A stretch of DNA of 64,000 nucleotides, taken from NCBI RefSeq assembly GCF_000949455.1, contig NZ_JXXK01000004.1, positions 1 to 64,000 of the forward strand, given 5' to 3'. The notes under the pieces are model-generated. The model had not been told where the DNA came from. It did no database searches and saw nothing but the letters and a program-made list of their open reading frames with translations. This stretch comes from Ruthenibacterium lactatiformans (GTDB lineage: Bacteria > Bacillota > Clostridia > Oscillospirales > Ruminococcaceae). Shown piece by piece: positions 24,880 through 32,954 of the stretch. The position numbers were made by a program, and so were the translations under genes. Every line of letters begins with the position of its first letter. Position 1 is the first letter of the stretch.

Positions 24880-26409
24880 ATGACATTCAACTCCGTTTCG
24901 TTCTTTGCATTCTTCCCGCTGGCGGTGCTTGTATGCCGGCTTGTCCCCAGGCGCTGGCAGAACGCCGCGCTGCTGGCCGTCAGCTATGCGTTTTATTGCT
25001 TCAATACCCCTGCATGGCTGCCCGTGCTGGTTCTGGATTCCCTGGCCACGTGGGCGCTGGTGCGCCGCATGGACGCCGCCGAGGGTCTCTCCCGCAAACG
25101 GCGGCTCTGGGCCGCGCTGGGCGTAAACCTCGGCCTTCTGGTGCTGCTGAAAGGCGCCTCTCTGCTGCTCCACGGCGCGGCCGTCAGCGCAGGGCTTTGG
25201 CAGGCATTGTCCCGTCTGGGCCTCGCCAGTGAAGCGGGCGGCAGCGCTTTTTCCGTCATCCTGCCGCTGGGCATCAGCTTTTTCACGGTGCAGTCCGTTG
25301 GCTACGCCGTGGATGTATACCGCAAAAAATACGCGGCCGAGCCGAGCGCCTGTAATTTCGCGCTGTTCGTAAGCTTTTTCCCGCTCATCTCCAGCGGCCC
25401 CATCATGCGCGGGGACAAACTGCTGCCGCAGCTGCGCGCGCCCCGCGCCCTGCGTACGGACCGCGCGGCCCACGCGCTGGTCACCTTTGCGCTGGGGCTG
25501 TTCTCCAAGGTGGCCGTGGCCGACCTTCTGGCGGTGTTTGCCAACGCTGTTTACGGCGACGTAACGGCGTATACAGGCCTGACGCTCACCTTCGGCGCGC
25601 TGTGCTACGGGCTGCAGCTGTATTTTGATTTTTCCGGCTACTCGCTCATGGCGCTGGGCGCTGCCGAACTGCTGGGCCTTCAGCTGACGACGAACTTCGA
25701 CACGCCCTATTTTTCGCGTTCCATCCGGGAGTTCTGGGGCCGGTGGCATATCTCGTTTTCCTCCTGGCTCAAAGACTATGTTTACATCCCTCTGGGCGGA
25801 AACCGCAAGGGCAAGGCGCGCAAATATCTGAACCTGCTGCTCACATTCCTCGTCAGCGGCGTCTGGCACGGCGTGGGGCTGACATATCTCATCTGGGGCG
25901 CGCTGCACGGCGTCTACCAGATCGCGGGGGACGCGACGGACAGGCTGCGCGGACGCGTTTACGCAGCGCTGCATGTCAGCCGCACCGGCCGCCTTGCCTG
26001 TGCGTGGCAGTGCCTGTGCACCTTTGCGCTGGTAAACGCCGCTTGGGTATTTTTCCGCGCCGCTTCGGTACACGACGCGCTGTATGTGCTGACGGCCCAG
26101 TTTCGGAACGTTTCACTGACAGGCCTGCTGGCGGACATCCGCGCCATAGCGGCCTCCTTCAATGCAAAATCTCTTTTGAGCGCTGCATTCCTGGCGTTCG
26201 TGCTTTTGGCACTGGCGGGAGGCGTGCTGCTGGACTGTGCCCGCCGCTTCAAAGCGCCGGGCGGGGATCTTTCCGCACGGATGCTGAGCCTGCCGCTTAT
26301 TTTCCGCTGGCTGCTGTACTACGCGCTGGCCGCGTTCATTTTCGCGGGCTTTTTGATGAACAACGGATACTTCGCCACGGCGGCGAATTTCCTGTACAAC
26401 AATTTTTAA
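24880..26409 (+). CDS. MBOAT family O-acyltransferase (AlgI/DltB/PatA-like)
   Basis: 509 residues from the second ATG (24880), since AGGATG lies 8 bp upstream; the ATG at 24871 is too close. It is polytopic with about eleven helices. Family motifs are clear: LPLGISFFTVQSVGYAVDVY, LYFDFSGYSLMALG, the FWGRWHISFSSWLKDYVYIPLGG block, and the invariant His in LVSGVWHGVGLTYLIWG. Such proteins carry acyl groups across the membrane to glycans. With the SGNH-like gene 13 bp downstream it forms the usual two-part O-acetylation unit. The surface glycan built by this locus is the likely acceptor. Confidence 0.9.
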   Translation: MTFNSVSFFAFFPLAVLVCRLVPRRWQNAALLAVSYAFYCFNTPAWLPVLVLDSLATWALVRRMDAAEGLSRKRRLWAALGVNLGLLVLLKGASLLLHGAAVSAGLWQALSRLGLASEAGGSAFSVILPLGISFFTVQSVGYAVDVYRKKYAAEPSACNFALFVSFFPLISSGPIMRGDKLLPQLRAPRALRTDRAAHALVTFALGLFSKVAVADLLAVFANAVYGDVTAYTGLTLTFGALCYGLQLYFDFSGYSLMALGAAELLGLQLTTNFDTPYFSRSIREFWGRWHISFSSWLKDYVYIPLGGNRKGKARKYLNLLLTFLVSGVWHGVGLTYLIWGALHGVYQIAGDATDRLRGRVYAALHVSRTGRLACAWQCLCTFALVNAAWVFFRAASVHDALYVLTAQFRNVSLTGLLADIRAIAASFNAKSLLSAAFLAFVLLALAGGVLLDCARRFKAPGGDLSARMLSLPLIFRWLLYYALAAFIFAGFLMNNGYFATAANFLYNNF

Positions 26410-26422
26410 GGAGGCGCGCCGC

Positions 26423-27484
26423 ATGAAAAAAATTTTGCCCCGCCTGGCGCTGCTTGCCGCGCCGTTCCTGGTTTATTTTGCCCTGTTTTTCGCCTTTGAG
26501 CCCTATGATTATTTCGGCGTCAAAGGCGGTGCTTCCAGCGAAGACTCCGTCATCACGCGCGTGCGGGCTTATCTGTCCGCGCCCGAGGACGCCATCATCC
26601 TGGGCGACTCACGCATGGCCCATTTCGACATGAATGCCGTGGCCGAGGCCTCCGGCCGCGGCTGGAGCAACCTCGCCTTCGGCGGCGCTTCGCTGAACGA
26701 GAGCATCGACCTGTTCTATCTCGCCGCCGAAAACAACCCCAGCCTGAACACCTGCTATTTCGGCGTCAGCTTTTACACCCTGCGTGCCGGCGATTCCCGC
26801 AACCGCATGGAGGCCATCGGCACCGTGGTGAAAAACCCCGTTGCCTATATGCTCAATTTCGATTACAACGCCGATATGCTGGGTGAGCTTCTGCTGCGCC
26901 TGCAGGGCGTGCAGACGGGCGCGACCCGGGACGCAGGCGCTTGGGAGGCGATCGATTCTGTGGACGAGGACGGCAACGCGCTGCCCGTACGCCGCAACCT
27001 GATCGCCTATGCCGCCACGCTGTACCAAAACTGCGCAAAGCCGGGCACACTGCCCGCGATTGAAACAGAGCCTTATATCGACGCCTGGGGCGCAGCGCGG
27101 GAGCGCTGCACCAATCCCCGCGCTTTGCTGGACGCGATGCTGGCCGCAACGCCCGCCGACAGCTCCTATTCCCTGAACTGGGAAAACCTGCGGCGTCTGG
27201 AGGAGCTGGCGGCTTATTGTGCGGAAAACGGCATTGAACTGACCTTTGTACTGCCCCCCATCGACGATGCGCTGCGGCAGTATCTCGTTGCGCCGCTGGG
27301 CCTGGACGAGCCCATGCGCACCATACGGCAGGCGCTTGCGGACACCGGCGCGGCCGTGCGGGATTTTGAGGTAGAGCCGGAAGCCGTTTACGCGGAGGAG
27401 CAATACTACGACGGGTTCCACCTGGATGTGGAACGGGGCCTGCCCGAATTTACACGCGCGCTGTTCGGCGCAAAGGAGGCGTAA
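26423..27484 (+). CDS. SGNH-hydrolase-like membrane-anchored protein (DltD/AlgX-like partner)
   Basis: 353 residues. An N-terminal helix (RLALLAAPFLVYFALFFAF) anchors an external domain. AIILGDSRMAHFDMNAV holds the GDSx nucleophile motif, and YYDGFHLDVERG holds the Asp-x-x-His pair near the C-terminus, so the catalytic triad appears intact. Proteins of this kind receive or transfer acetyl groups delivered by a neighbouring MBOAT. It starts 13 bp after the MBOAT stop behind AAGGAGG. Confidence 0.8.
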   Translation: MKKILPRLALLAAPFLVYFALFFAFEPYDYFGVKGGASSEDSVITRVRAYLSAPEDAIILGDSRMAHFDMNAVAEASGRGWSNLAFGGASLNESIDLFYLAAENNPSLNTCYFGVSFYTLRAGDSRNRMEAIGTVVKNPVAYMLNFDYNADMLGELLLRLQGVQTGATRDAGAWEAIDSVDEDGNALPVRRNLIAYAATLYQNCAKPGTLPAIETEPYIDAWGAARERCTNPRALLDAMLAATPADSSYSLNWENLRRLEELAAYCAENGIELTFVLPPIDDALRQYLVAPLGLDEPMRTIRQALADTGAAVRDFEVEPEAVYAEEQYYDGFHLDVERGLPEFTRALFGAKEA

Positions 27485-27487
27485 GCC

Positions 27488-28804
27488 ATGGCACTGGATT
27501 TTCTGATTCTGTATGAGCATGTGGTGCGGGAGTACGAGAGCATCCTGCTTTTGAAGGCGGAGCTGGCCCGGCGCGGCTATACCGTGGAGCTCCGCCAGCT
27601 GCTGGACCGGAAAAAGCTCAAATACTTCACCCTGAAAAAGCCGAAGGTTCTGGTGTCCAGCTGCATGTACGACGACGAGGCCATCAACAGCCATGTGTAC
27701 AACAACATCGGCGTGTGCAACAAAGTGGTGAACCTGCACTGGGAGCAGATGCTCAGCGACACGCAGGAGGAAGGCGCGTGGTTCAACTTCGGCGGCAACG
27801 CCAAAAAATGCGTGCAGACCTGCTGGGGCAAACGCACGCAGCAGCGCCTTGTGGCCCACGGCATGCAGGAAAAAAACTGCCCCGTGACAGGCGCGGTGAT
27901 GATGGATTTCCTGCGGCCCGAGTTCCGGGGATATTTCAAGGATAAGGCTGCGCTGTGCCGGGAGCACGGATTGGACCCGGACAAAAAACTGATGCTGTAC
28001 ATCTCCAGCTTCGGCTATGCCAGCATGACGGAGCAGGAAGTAAAGGAGCTCTCCGACATGGCGGGCGAGGATTTCACCGGCTTTGCCGGTACCAACCGCA
28101 CCAGTATGGAACAGACGCTGGCCTGGTTCGACCAATATCTGGCCGGGCATCCCGAAGTGCAGCTCGTCTACCGCCGCCACCCCAGCGAGTGGAACAGCCC
28201 CGCGCTGGAGGCGCTGGCCCAAAAGCGGCCCAATTTCCGCGTGATCTTCGCGGACAGCGTGAAGCAATGGATCGTGGCGGCGGACCAGATCTTCATCTGG
28301 ATGAGCACGGCCATTGCGGAGGTATACTTCGCGGGCAAAAGCTGCCGCATCCTGCGGCCCGTTCCCATTGAGCACGAGTACGACCCCGTCATTTATAAGG
28401 GGGCGGATCACATCACGGATTACGCCGCCTTTGCCGCAGCGGCGGACGCGCCGGACAGCGCGCCCTTCCCCATTGCCAAAGAGGTCATCGAAGGCTACTT
28501 TGACAGGAGCGATACGCCCGCCTATGTGCGCATGGCGGATCTGCTGGAGGACGTTTACAAAAACCCTCCGCGGGACCAGCCCTTCAGCCCGCCCTTCCGG
28601 CCGCATTTCAATTTGCTCAAGTTCTGCGCGCTCATCGGTGTGCATATGATGTACGCGGTGAAATTCGACCCGGCCCGCCTTGCCGGGGTCGCACCCGGCT
28701 TCGCAGATATGGCTTCACGCATTTACGGTTATATCGACAAGGCGCACATTTCCAAAGAGGAGGCGCGCGCCATGGAGGAAAAGATCGCGCGCTTTGTGGG
28801 CTGA
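27488..28804 (+). CDS. surface carbohydrate biosynthesis protein, GT-B-like
   Basis: 438 residues, cytoplasmic, starting 3 bp after the SGNH gene. It resembles the surface carbohydrate biosynthesis family found in capsule and nonulosonate loci: an N-terminal ILYEHVVREYESILLLKAELARRG, VLVSSCMYDDEAINSH, VVNLHWEQM, the late GYASMTEQEV and YRRHPSEWNSPALEAL, then FIWMSTAIAEVYFAGKS. The His-Pro and S/T-A-x-x-E stretches echo the CDP-glycerol/sialyl-type GT-B donor sites. A role as glycosyltransferase, possibly for the CMP-sugar acid, is inference. Confidence 0.65.
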   Translation: MALDFLILYEHVVREYESILLLKAELARRGYTVELRQLLDRKKLKYFTLKKPKVLVSSCMYDDEAINSHVYNNIGVCNKVVNLHWEQMLSDTQEEGAWFNFGGNAKKCVQTCWGKRTQQRLVAHGMQEKNCPVTGAVMMDFLRPEFRGYFKDKAALCREHGLDPDKKLMLYISSFGYASMTEQEVKELSDMAGEDFTGFAGTNRTSMEQTLAWFDQYLAGHPEVQLVYRRHPSEWNSPALEALAQKRPNFRVIFADSVKQWIVAADQIFIWMSTAIAEVYFAGKSCRILRPVPIEHEYDPVIYKGADHITDYAAFAAAADAPDSAPFPIAKEVIEGYFDRSDTPAYVRMADLLEDVYKNPPRDQPFSPPFRPHFNLLKFCALIGVHMMYAVKFDPARLAGVAPGFADMASRIYGYIDKAHISKEEARAMEEKIARFVG

Positions 28805-28966
28805 TGCCCCGGCGTCAAAACGGTGCGCGCCGTCCAGCCGGATGGCGGTTCGGCTTCCCCCGCGCGCGCCGCCGCCCGAAGCGCCACGCATTTGGGAAAA
28901 GCCGAACTGCCCGGCGCCCCCCGCCCGGCAGAGCCCCTCTTTTGTGCGCAAATGCGCCGCTGCGCC

Positions 28967-28995
28967 TTGTGCGCGGGCGCAAAATGGGGTACAAT
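28967..28995 (+). promoter_or_regulatory. candidate promoter for the amidotransferase gene
   Basis: TTGTGC (28967-28972), 17 bp, TACAAT (28990-28995), 59 bp before the start codon. The 28805-29053 spacer otherwise shows only GC-rich non-coding sequence. Confidence 0.5.
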
Positions 28996-29053
28996 AAGAG
29001 TGCTTACGATGCGCGGCTTTCTTCCGCGCGGTTTCTTGTAAAGGAGAAAAGCT

Positions 29054-30172
29054 ATGAAATATTGTAAAAAATGCACCATGCCCGACACGCGCCCCGGCAT
29101 TACGTTCGACGAAAACGGCGTGTGCAGCGCGTGCAACCATTACGCCCACCGCAAGGATGTGGACTGGGACGCGCGCTGGAAGGAATTTGAGGCTATGTGC
29201 GATAAATACCGCGGCTGCAACGGCCCCGGCGGATATGACTGCGCCGTGGCCGTCTCCGGCGGCAAGGACAGCCATTTCCAGGTGTATATGCTCAAGGAAG
29301 TCATGCGCATGAACCCCATCCTGTTCAGCGTAGAGGACAACTTCCCCATGACGGAGGCGGGCAAGCACAACCTGAAAAACATCAGCGAGGAGTTCGGCTG
29401 CACCATCATCTCCTGTAAGCCCAATATCAAGGCGCAGAAAACCCTGATGCGCACCTTTTTTGAAAAATACGGCAAGCCCACCTGGTATGTGGACAGGCTC
29501 ATCTATACTTTTCCGCTGCATATGGCGGCCAAGTTTAACACGCCTTTCCTGTGCTACGGTGAAAACGTCTCGTTTGAATACGGCGGCAACGCCGATGTAG
29601 AGACCTATTCCGCCAAGGACCAGATCGAGAACGGCGTTGCCGTCGGGTTCCCCAAGGAGGAGCTGCTGGGCTACGGCGTGAGCGAGAACGACCTCATCCT
29701 CACCGAGGCGCCCTCCGCCGAAGAGCTGGCCAGGCTGGATCCGTTCTATATGAGCTATTTCGTGCCCTGGAACAGCTACAAAAATTACCAGATCGCCAAG
29801 GAGCACGGCTTCCATGACCTGTCGCATGAGTGGGACCGCACCCATCACGCGGAAAATTTCGATCAGATCGACAGCCGCGCGTATCTGGTACACTCCTGGC
29901 TGAAATACCCGAAGTTCGGCCATGCGGCGGCCACGGACTACACGGCCCGCTACATCCGCTACGGTATGATGACACGGGAGGAAGCCATTCCCATCATCAA
30001 GGAGCGGGACGGCGCGCTGGACCCGCTGTGCGTGCGTGACTTCTGCGCGTTCTGCGGCTACACCGAAACCGAGTTCTGGGCCATCATGGACAAGTTCTAC
30101 AACAGGGACCTGTTTGAAAAGGACGAATACGGCCGTTGGATGCTCAAGGAACCCATCTGGAAAGAGAACTGA
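29054..30172 (+). CDS. N-acetyl sugar amidotransferase (PseA/WbpG/WbuX family)
   Basis: 372 residues. It begins with a four-Cys zinc site, KYCKKCTMPDTRPGI and CSACNHY. An ATP-pyrophosphatase P-loop follows, CAVAVSGGKDSHFQVYML, and late CAFCGYTETEFW. The family transfers amide nitrogen from glutamine (through a HisF/HisH-like pair) to N-acetyl groups, making acetamidino sugars, as on pseudaminic or legionaminic acid and on some ManNAc3NAcA residues. No HisH/HisF partner is in the window. Its place after the MBOAT operon points to amidination of the locus sugar. Confidence 0.88.
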   Translation: MKYCKKCTMPDTRPGITFDENGVCSACNHYAHRKDVDWDARWKEFEAMCDKYRGCNGPGGYDCAVAVSGGKDSHFQVYMLKEVMRMNPILFSVEDNFPMTEAGKHNLKNISEEFGCTIISCKPNIKAQKTLMRTFFEKYGKPTWYVDRLIYTFPLHMAAKFNTPFLCYGENVSFEYGGNADVETYSAKDQIENGVAVGFPKEELLGYGVSENDLILTEAPSAEELARLDPFYMSYFVPWNSYKNYQIAKEHGFHDLSHEWDRTHHAENFDQIDSRAYLVHSWLKYPKFGHAAATDYTARYIRYGMMTREEAIPIIKERDGALDPLCVRDFCAFCGYTETEFWAIMDKFYNRDLFEKDEYGRWMLKEPIWKEN

Positions 30173-30189
30173 TTTTTTTAAACACAAGG

Positions 30190-30250
30190 CGCGCCGCAGT
30201 CTGTCGGAAAAGCAAAGCTTTTTCGACAAGCTGCGGCGCGTCGTTTTTAC
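30190..30250 (+). terminator. terminator after the amidotransferase gene
   Basis: A 10-bp outer stem CGCGCCGCAG/CTGCGGCGCG (30190-30199, 30231-30240) and an 11-bp inner stem (30203-30213, 30217-30227, one wobble) form a long hairpin followed by TCGTTTTTAC. Confidence 0.85.
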
Positions 30251-30269
30251 AGTGAACAGGAGGCTTGTT

Positions 30270-30836
30270 ATGGAGCTTGTCCCCGCCGCGCTGGAAACGC
30301 GCTGCCTTATTTTGCTGCCCGCCGCGCCCGGGCTGGCCCCAGCCGTGCTGGACTATTACCTTCGCAACGCGGCGTTTCTGGCACCGTTCGAGCCCGAGCG
30401 GCCCGCGGGCTTTTATACGGCGGAGCATCACGCGCGGGAGCTTGCCGCCGATGTGCAGCGCGCGGCGCAAGGCACGGGCGTGCGCTTTTATCTTGCGCTG
30501 AAAGACGTCCCCGGGCGCGTCATCGGCAGCGTTGCGCTGAACAATATCGTGCGCGGAGCGTTCCAGTCGTGCTTTCTGGGCTATAAGCTGGACGGCGCGC
30601 TGTGCGGCCGCGGCTATATGACGCAGGCCGTGGAGGCCTGCACGCGCTTCGCCTTCGGCCCTGCCGCGCTGCACCGGGTGGAGGCGAATGTGATGCCCCG
30701 CAACACAGCTTCCCTGCGGGTGCTGGAAAAATGCGGCTACCGCCCCGAAGGGCTGGCGCGCCGCTACCTGCGCATCAACGGCGTGTGGGAGGACCACATC
30801 CATATGGTGCGTCTCAACGAGCCGGACAAAGGCTGA
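30270..30836 (+). CDS. GNAT family acetyltransferase, RimJ/RimL-like
   Basis: 188 residues from ATG 30270 after CAGGAGG; the longer upstream frame overlaps the previous gene and terminator. It has the ribosomal-protein acetyltransferase pattern: LETRCLILLPA at the start, GSVALNNIVRGAFQSCFLGY, CGRGYMTQAVEACTRFAF for acetyl-CoA binding, and RVEANVMPRNTASLRVLEKCG near the end. Substrate may be a protein N-terminus or a small molecule. It converges on the Nudix gene with only 10 bp between stops. Confidence 0.88.
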   Translation: MELVPAALETRCLILLPAAPGLAPAVLDYYLRNAAFLAPFEPERPAGFYTAEHHARELAADVQRAAQGTGVRFYLALKDVPGRVIGSVALNNIVRGAFQSCFLGYKLDGALCGRGYMTQAVEACTRFAFGPAALHRVEANVMPRNTASLRVLEKCGYRPEGLARRYLRINGVWEDHIHMVRLNEPDKG

Positions 30837-30846
30837 CATCCCGCGT

Positions 30847-31308
30847 TCAATACAGGCGTACGCGCCAGTCTGCGGGCGTGCCGGGCGCGCGCTCGTACTG
30901 GAATTCCGTCAGATCGTCGCGGTCGAACACCGAAAGAAGCTCCCGGAAATCCTCTACCAACGGATAAGCGTCCAGCGCGTCCCGCTCCACCCACACCATC
31001 TCGCCCTCCTCCGATGAACGCAGCGTGCCGGAAAAACGGTCTGTTTTGAACAGCAGAACGATATACCGCTCGTCCGCGTCCGTCTGGAACTGCTTGATCC
31101 CGCACAGGCGCGGCGCATGCACGGTGAGGCCGGTCTCCTCACGCATCTCCCGCGTCACCGCCTGCACAAAGGATTCGCCCTTTTCCACATGGCCGCCGGG
31201 AAGCGTATAGCCTCGCCAGTCGGCTTTCACCCTGTTTTGCAGCAGCAGGCGCGTCCCGTCATGTACCATGCACAGTACGGTGACGACAGCTTTTTCGCTT
31301 CTTGCCAT
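30847..31308 (-). CDS. Nudix hydrolase
   Basis: 153 residues from ATG 31308, one base after the MFS stop, so the two are co-translated. The Nudix box is complete: GGHVEKGESFVQAV, then REMREETGL, with all the expected Glu residues for metal binding. MutT-type members remove damaged or excess nucleoside diphosphate derivatives. The C-terminal half (RYIVLLFKTDRFSG, MVWVERDALDAY) is of the 8-oxo-dGTPase-like group, but the substrate is not predictable. Confidence 0.9.
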   Translation of the reverse strand: MARSEKAVVTVLCMVHDGTRLLLQNRVKADWRGYTLPGGHVEKGESFVQAVTREMREETGLTVHAPRLCGIKQFQTDADERYIVLLFKTDRFSGTLRSSEEGEMVWVERDALDAYPLVEDFRELLSVFDRDDLTEFQYERAPGTPADWRVRLY

Positions 31309-31309
31309 C

Positions 31310-32494
31310 TTACTGTTCCCCCTTCGGGCGGCGGCGCAGCCGGGACACCGCCAGCAGCAGCAGCACCGGGAACGCACACGCGGCCAGCAGCCCCGCTTTC
31401 AGCGCGCCGCCCGCCATGCCGGACACCGCGCCTACAACGCCCGGGCCCAGCGCGCATCCCACGTCGCCCGCCAGGGCGAACAACGCAAACATGGCCGTGC
31501 CTCCCTCCGGACAGTGTACCATGGAAAGGCTGAATGTGCCCGGCCACAGAATGCCCACCGAAAAACCGCACAGCGCGCAGCCCGCCAGCGAGAGCAGCGG
31601 CCAGGGTGCGAACACTGCCGCAGCATAACCGGCCACGCACAAAAGGCAGCTGGCCGCCATACAGCGTTTCAGGCTGATGCGCGCGCCCCATATGCCGTAC
31701 AGCGTACGGGACAGGCCCATCATCACCGCAAACGCACAGGGGCCCAGCAGGTCGCCCATCGCTTTGGGCACCTTCAGGCCCGTTTCGGCAAACAGGGACG
31801 CCCACTGGGACATCCCCTGCTCGGACGCGCCCGCACATACCATCATCAAAAGGAACAGCCAGATCATTTTGCTTTTCAGCAGTGCGCGCAGCGGCGTGTG
31901 GTGCTCGTCGCCCGCCAGCGTGCACAGCGGCACCCGCGCGAACAGCACCATGTTGCACAGCGGCAGCACGGCCCACAGCACAGGCAGCAGCGCCCAGCGT
32001 CCGGTGCCCGCCAACGCGAAATACAGGGTTGACAGCACCACCACCCCCACATGGCCCCAGCAGTAAAATGCGTGCAGCAGGCTCATCGAGCCGGCCTTGT
32101 CTTCGCTGGGCAGCGCCTCCACGATGGGACTGATGAGCACCTCGGTAATGCCGCCGCCCACCGCGCACAGGCAAACCGCACACAGCACGCCCACATATGG
32201 GTCCGCTGTCCGGTACGGCAGAACGCCCAGCGCCACAAGCCCGGCCGCGGCAAAGGCGTGGGCGGCAACGATGGCCCGCCGCGTTCCGATGACATTGATC
32301 CATTTTGCGGATAAAAGATCCACCAGCATCTGCACGCCGAAATTCACGGTAATGAGCAGGCTGATGCGGCCAATGGAGATGCCCAGAGACGTCTCAAATA
32401 CGACGAACAGCAACGGCGTGAGATTGTTCACGACAGCCTGCGTGATGTACCCCAGATAGCTTGCCGCCAGCGTATGTTTATGCGTAAGTTTCAT
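31310..32494 (-). CDS. major facilitator superfamily transporter
   Basis: 394 residues with 12 hydrophobic segments, starting at ATG 32494 behind GGGGGG; the longer frame adds 15 unlikely residues. Recognisable pieces are LAASYLGYITQAVVNNLTPLLF in helix 1, LLSAKWINVIGTRRAIV in the 2-3 loop, and GGGITEVLISPIVEALP. The pattern resembles sugar/fucose-type MFS symporters rather than drug exporters. Substrate is unknown. It forms a two-gene unit with the Nudix hydrolase. Confidence 0.8.
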   Translation of the reverse strand: MKLTHKHTLAASYLGYITQAVVNNLTPLLFVVFETSLGISIGRISLLITVNFGVQMLVDLLSAKWINVIGTRRAIVAAHAFAAAGLVALGVLPYRTADPYVGVLCAVCLCAVGGGITEVLISPIVEALPSEDKAGSMSLLHAFYCWGHVGVVVLSTLYFALAGTGRWALLPVLWAVLPLCNMVLFARVPLCTLAGDEHHTPLRALLKSKMIWLFLLMMVCAGASEQGMSQWASLFAETGLKVPKAMGDLLGPCAFAVMMGLSRTLYGIWGARISLKRCMAASCLLCVAGYAAAVFAPWPLLSLAGCALCGFSVGILWPGTFSLSMVHCPEGGTAMFALFALAGDVGCALGPGVVGAVSGMAGGALKAGLLAACAFPVLLLLAVSRLRRRPKGEQ

Positions 32495-32552
32495 GTACTT
32501 TGCCCCCCTGTTGGTTTCCAAAAACACAGTATAGCACATTTTTCGTGCAAAT

Positions 32553-32574
32553 ATGATATACTAATAAATATCAT
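32553..32574. promoter_or_regulatory. ATGATAT/ATATCAT inverted repeat with -10-like TATACT
   Basis: Seven-bp arms (32553-32559 and 32568-32574) with an 8-bp spacer. A plus-strand TATACT (32557-32562) lies inside it, and a minus-strand TATACT (32533-32528) faces the MFS gene. It looks like an operator region between divergent transcripts. The -35 boxes are weak. Confidence 0.35.
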
Positions 32575-32618
32575 AAAAAATAGTGGAATTATTGTAGCAA
32601 GCGATAAGGAGTAAAATA

Positions 32619-32741
32619 GTGCAAACCCTCATGAAGCTGTGTTTGAATGGCTTTGTGGGCTTCTATGTAATCAGGTTCAATATGCTGTCTGACGCTTTTT
32701 TGACGCCCGTGCTTACAAAAAGGACTTATAACGAGATATAG
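32619..32741 (+). CDS. possible 40-residue small protein
   Basis: GTG at 32619 with AAGGAG 8 bp upstream, TAG at 32739. The product starts MQTLMKLCLNGFVGFYVIRF and has a short hydrophobic middle and a basic C-terminal third. Composition is AT-rich compared with neighbouring genes. No family was recognised. The rest of the 32495-32954 gap holds the dispersed repeat and repeated ATATAAG-type words. Confidence 0.3.
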   Translation: MQTLMKLCLNGFVGFYVIRFNMLSDAFLTPVLTKRTYNEI

Positions 32742-32839
32742 CAGGATATAAGCAGAAACGGCAAAGAGCCTTAATTTACAAGGGCTTCACCGCTCCGCTA
32801 TAAACATTTATAAGAAGATATAAGACGATTTCCATCTAT

Positions 32840-32893
32840 AAGCCGCAGGCTATTTTGAGGGCCATGCAGGCCGTCCCTGGCCTGCGGCCATTG
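32840..32893 (+). repeat. two-hairpin dispersed repeat, copy B
   Basis: Shares AGCCGCAGGCTATTTT and GGCCTGCGGCCATT, in the same order and spacing, with the reverse complement of 7626-7684. The second hairpin (32860-32889) conserves its stem with compensating changes in the loop. The first stem is shorter than in copy A. It lies 61 bp upstream of a GNAT gene. Confidence 0.6.
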
Positions 32894-32954
32894 AGATAAG
32901 CTTTTTTGCTCTGCTCCCGCGCGGCGTGAACCTTTTCCGGACAAGGAGGTCCCC

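Noticed and set aside
24484..26073. 529-codon minus-strand frame covering the MBOAT gene and the divergent promoter region
   Set aside because: Opposite a clear MBOAT gene and across two strong promoters; composition typical of a shadow frame.
26609..28645. 678-codon minus-strand frame
   Set aside because: Antisense to the SGNH and surface-carbohydrate genes, which have coherent families and ribosome sites.
28804..29067. 87-codon plus-strand frame between the surface-carbohydrate and amidotransferase genes
   Set aside because: Arg/Pro-rich, no ribosome site, overlaps the next start; the gap contains a candidate promoter instead.
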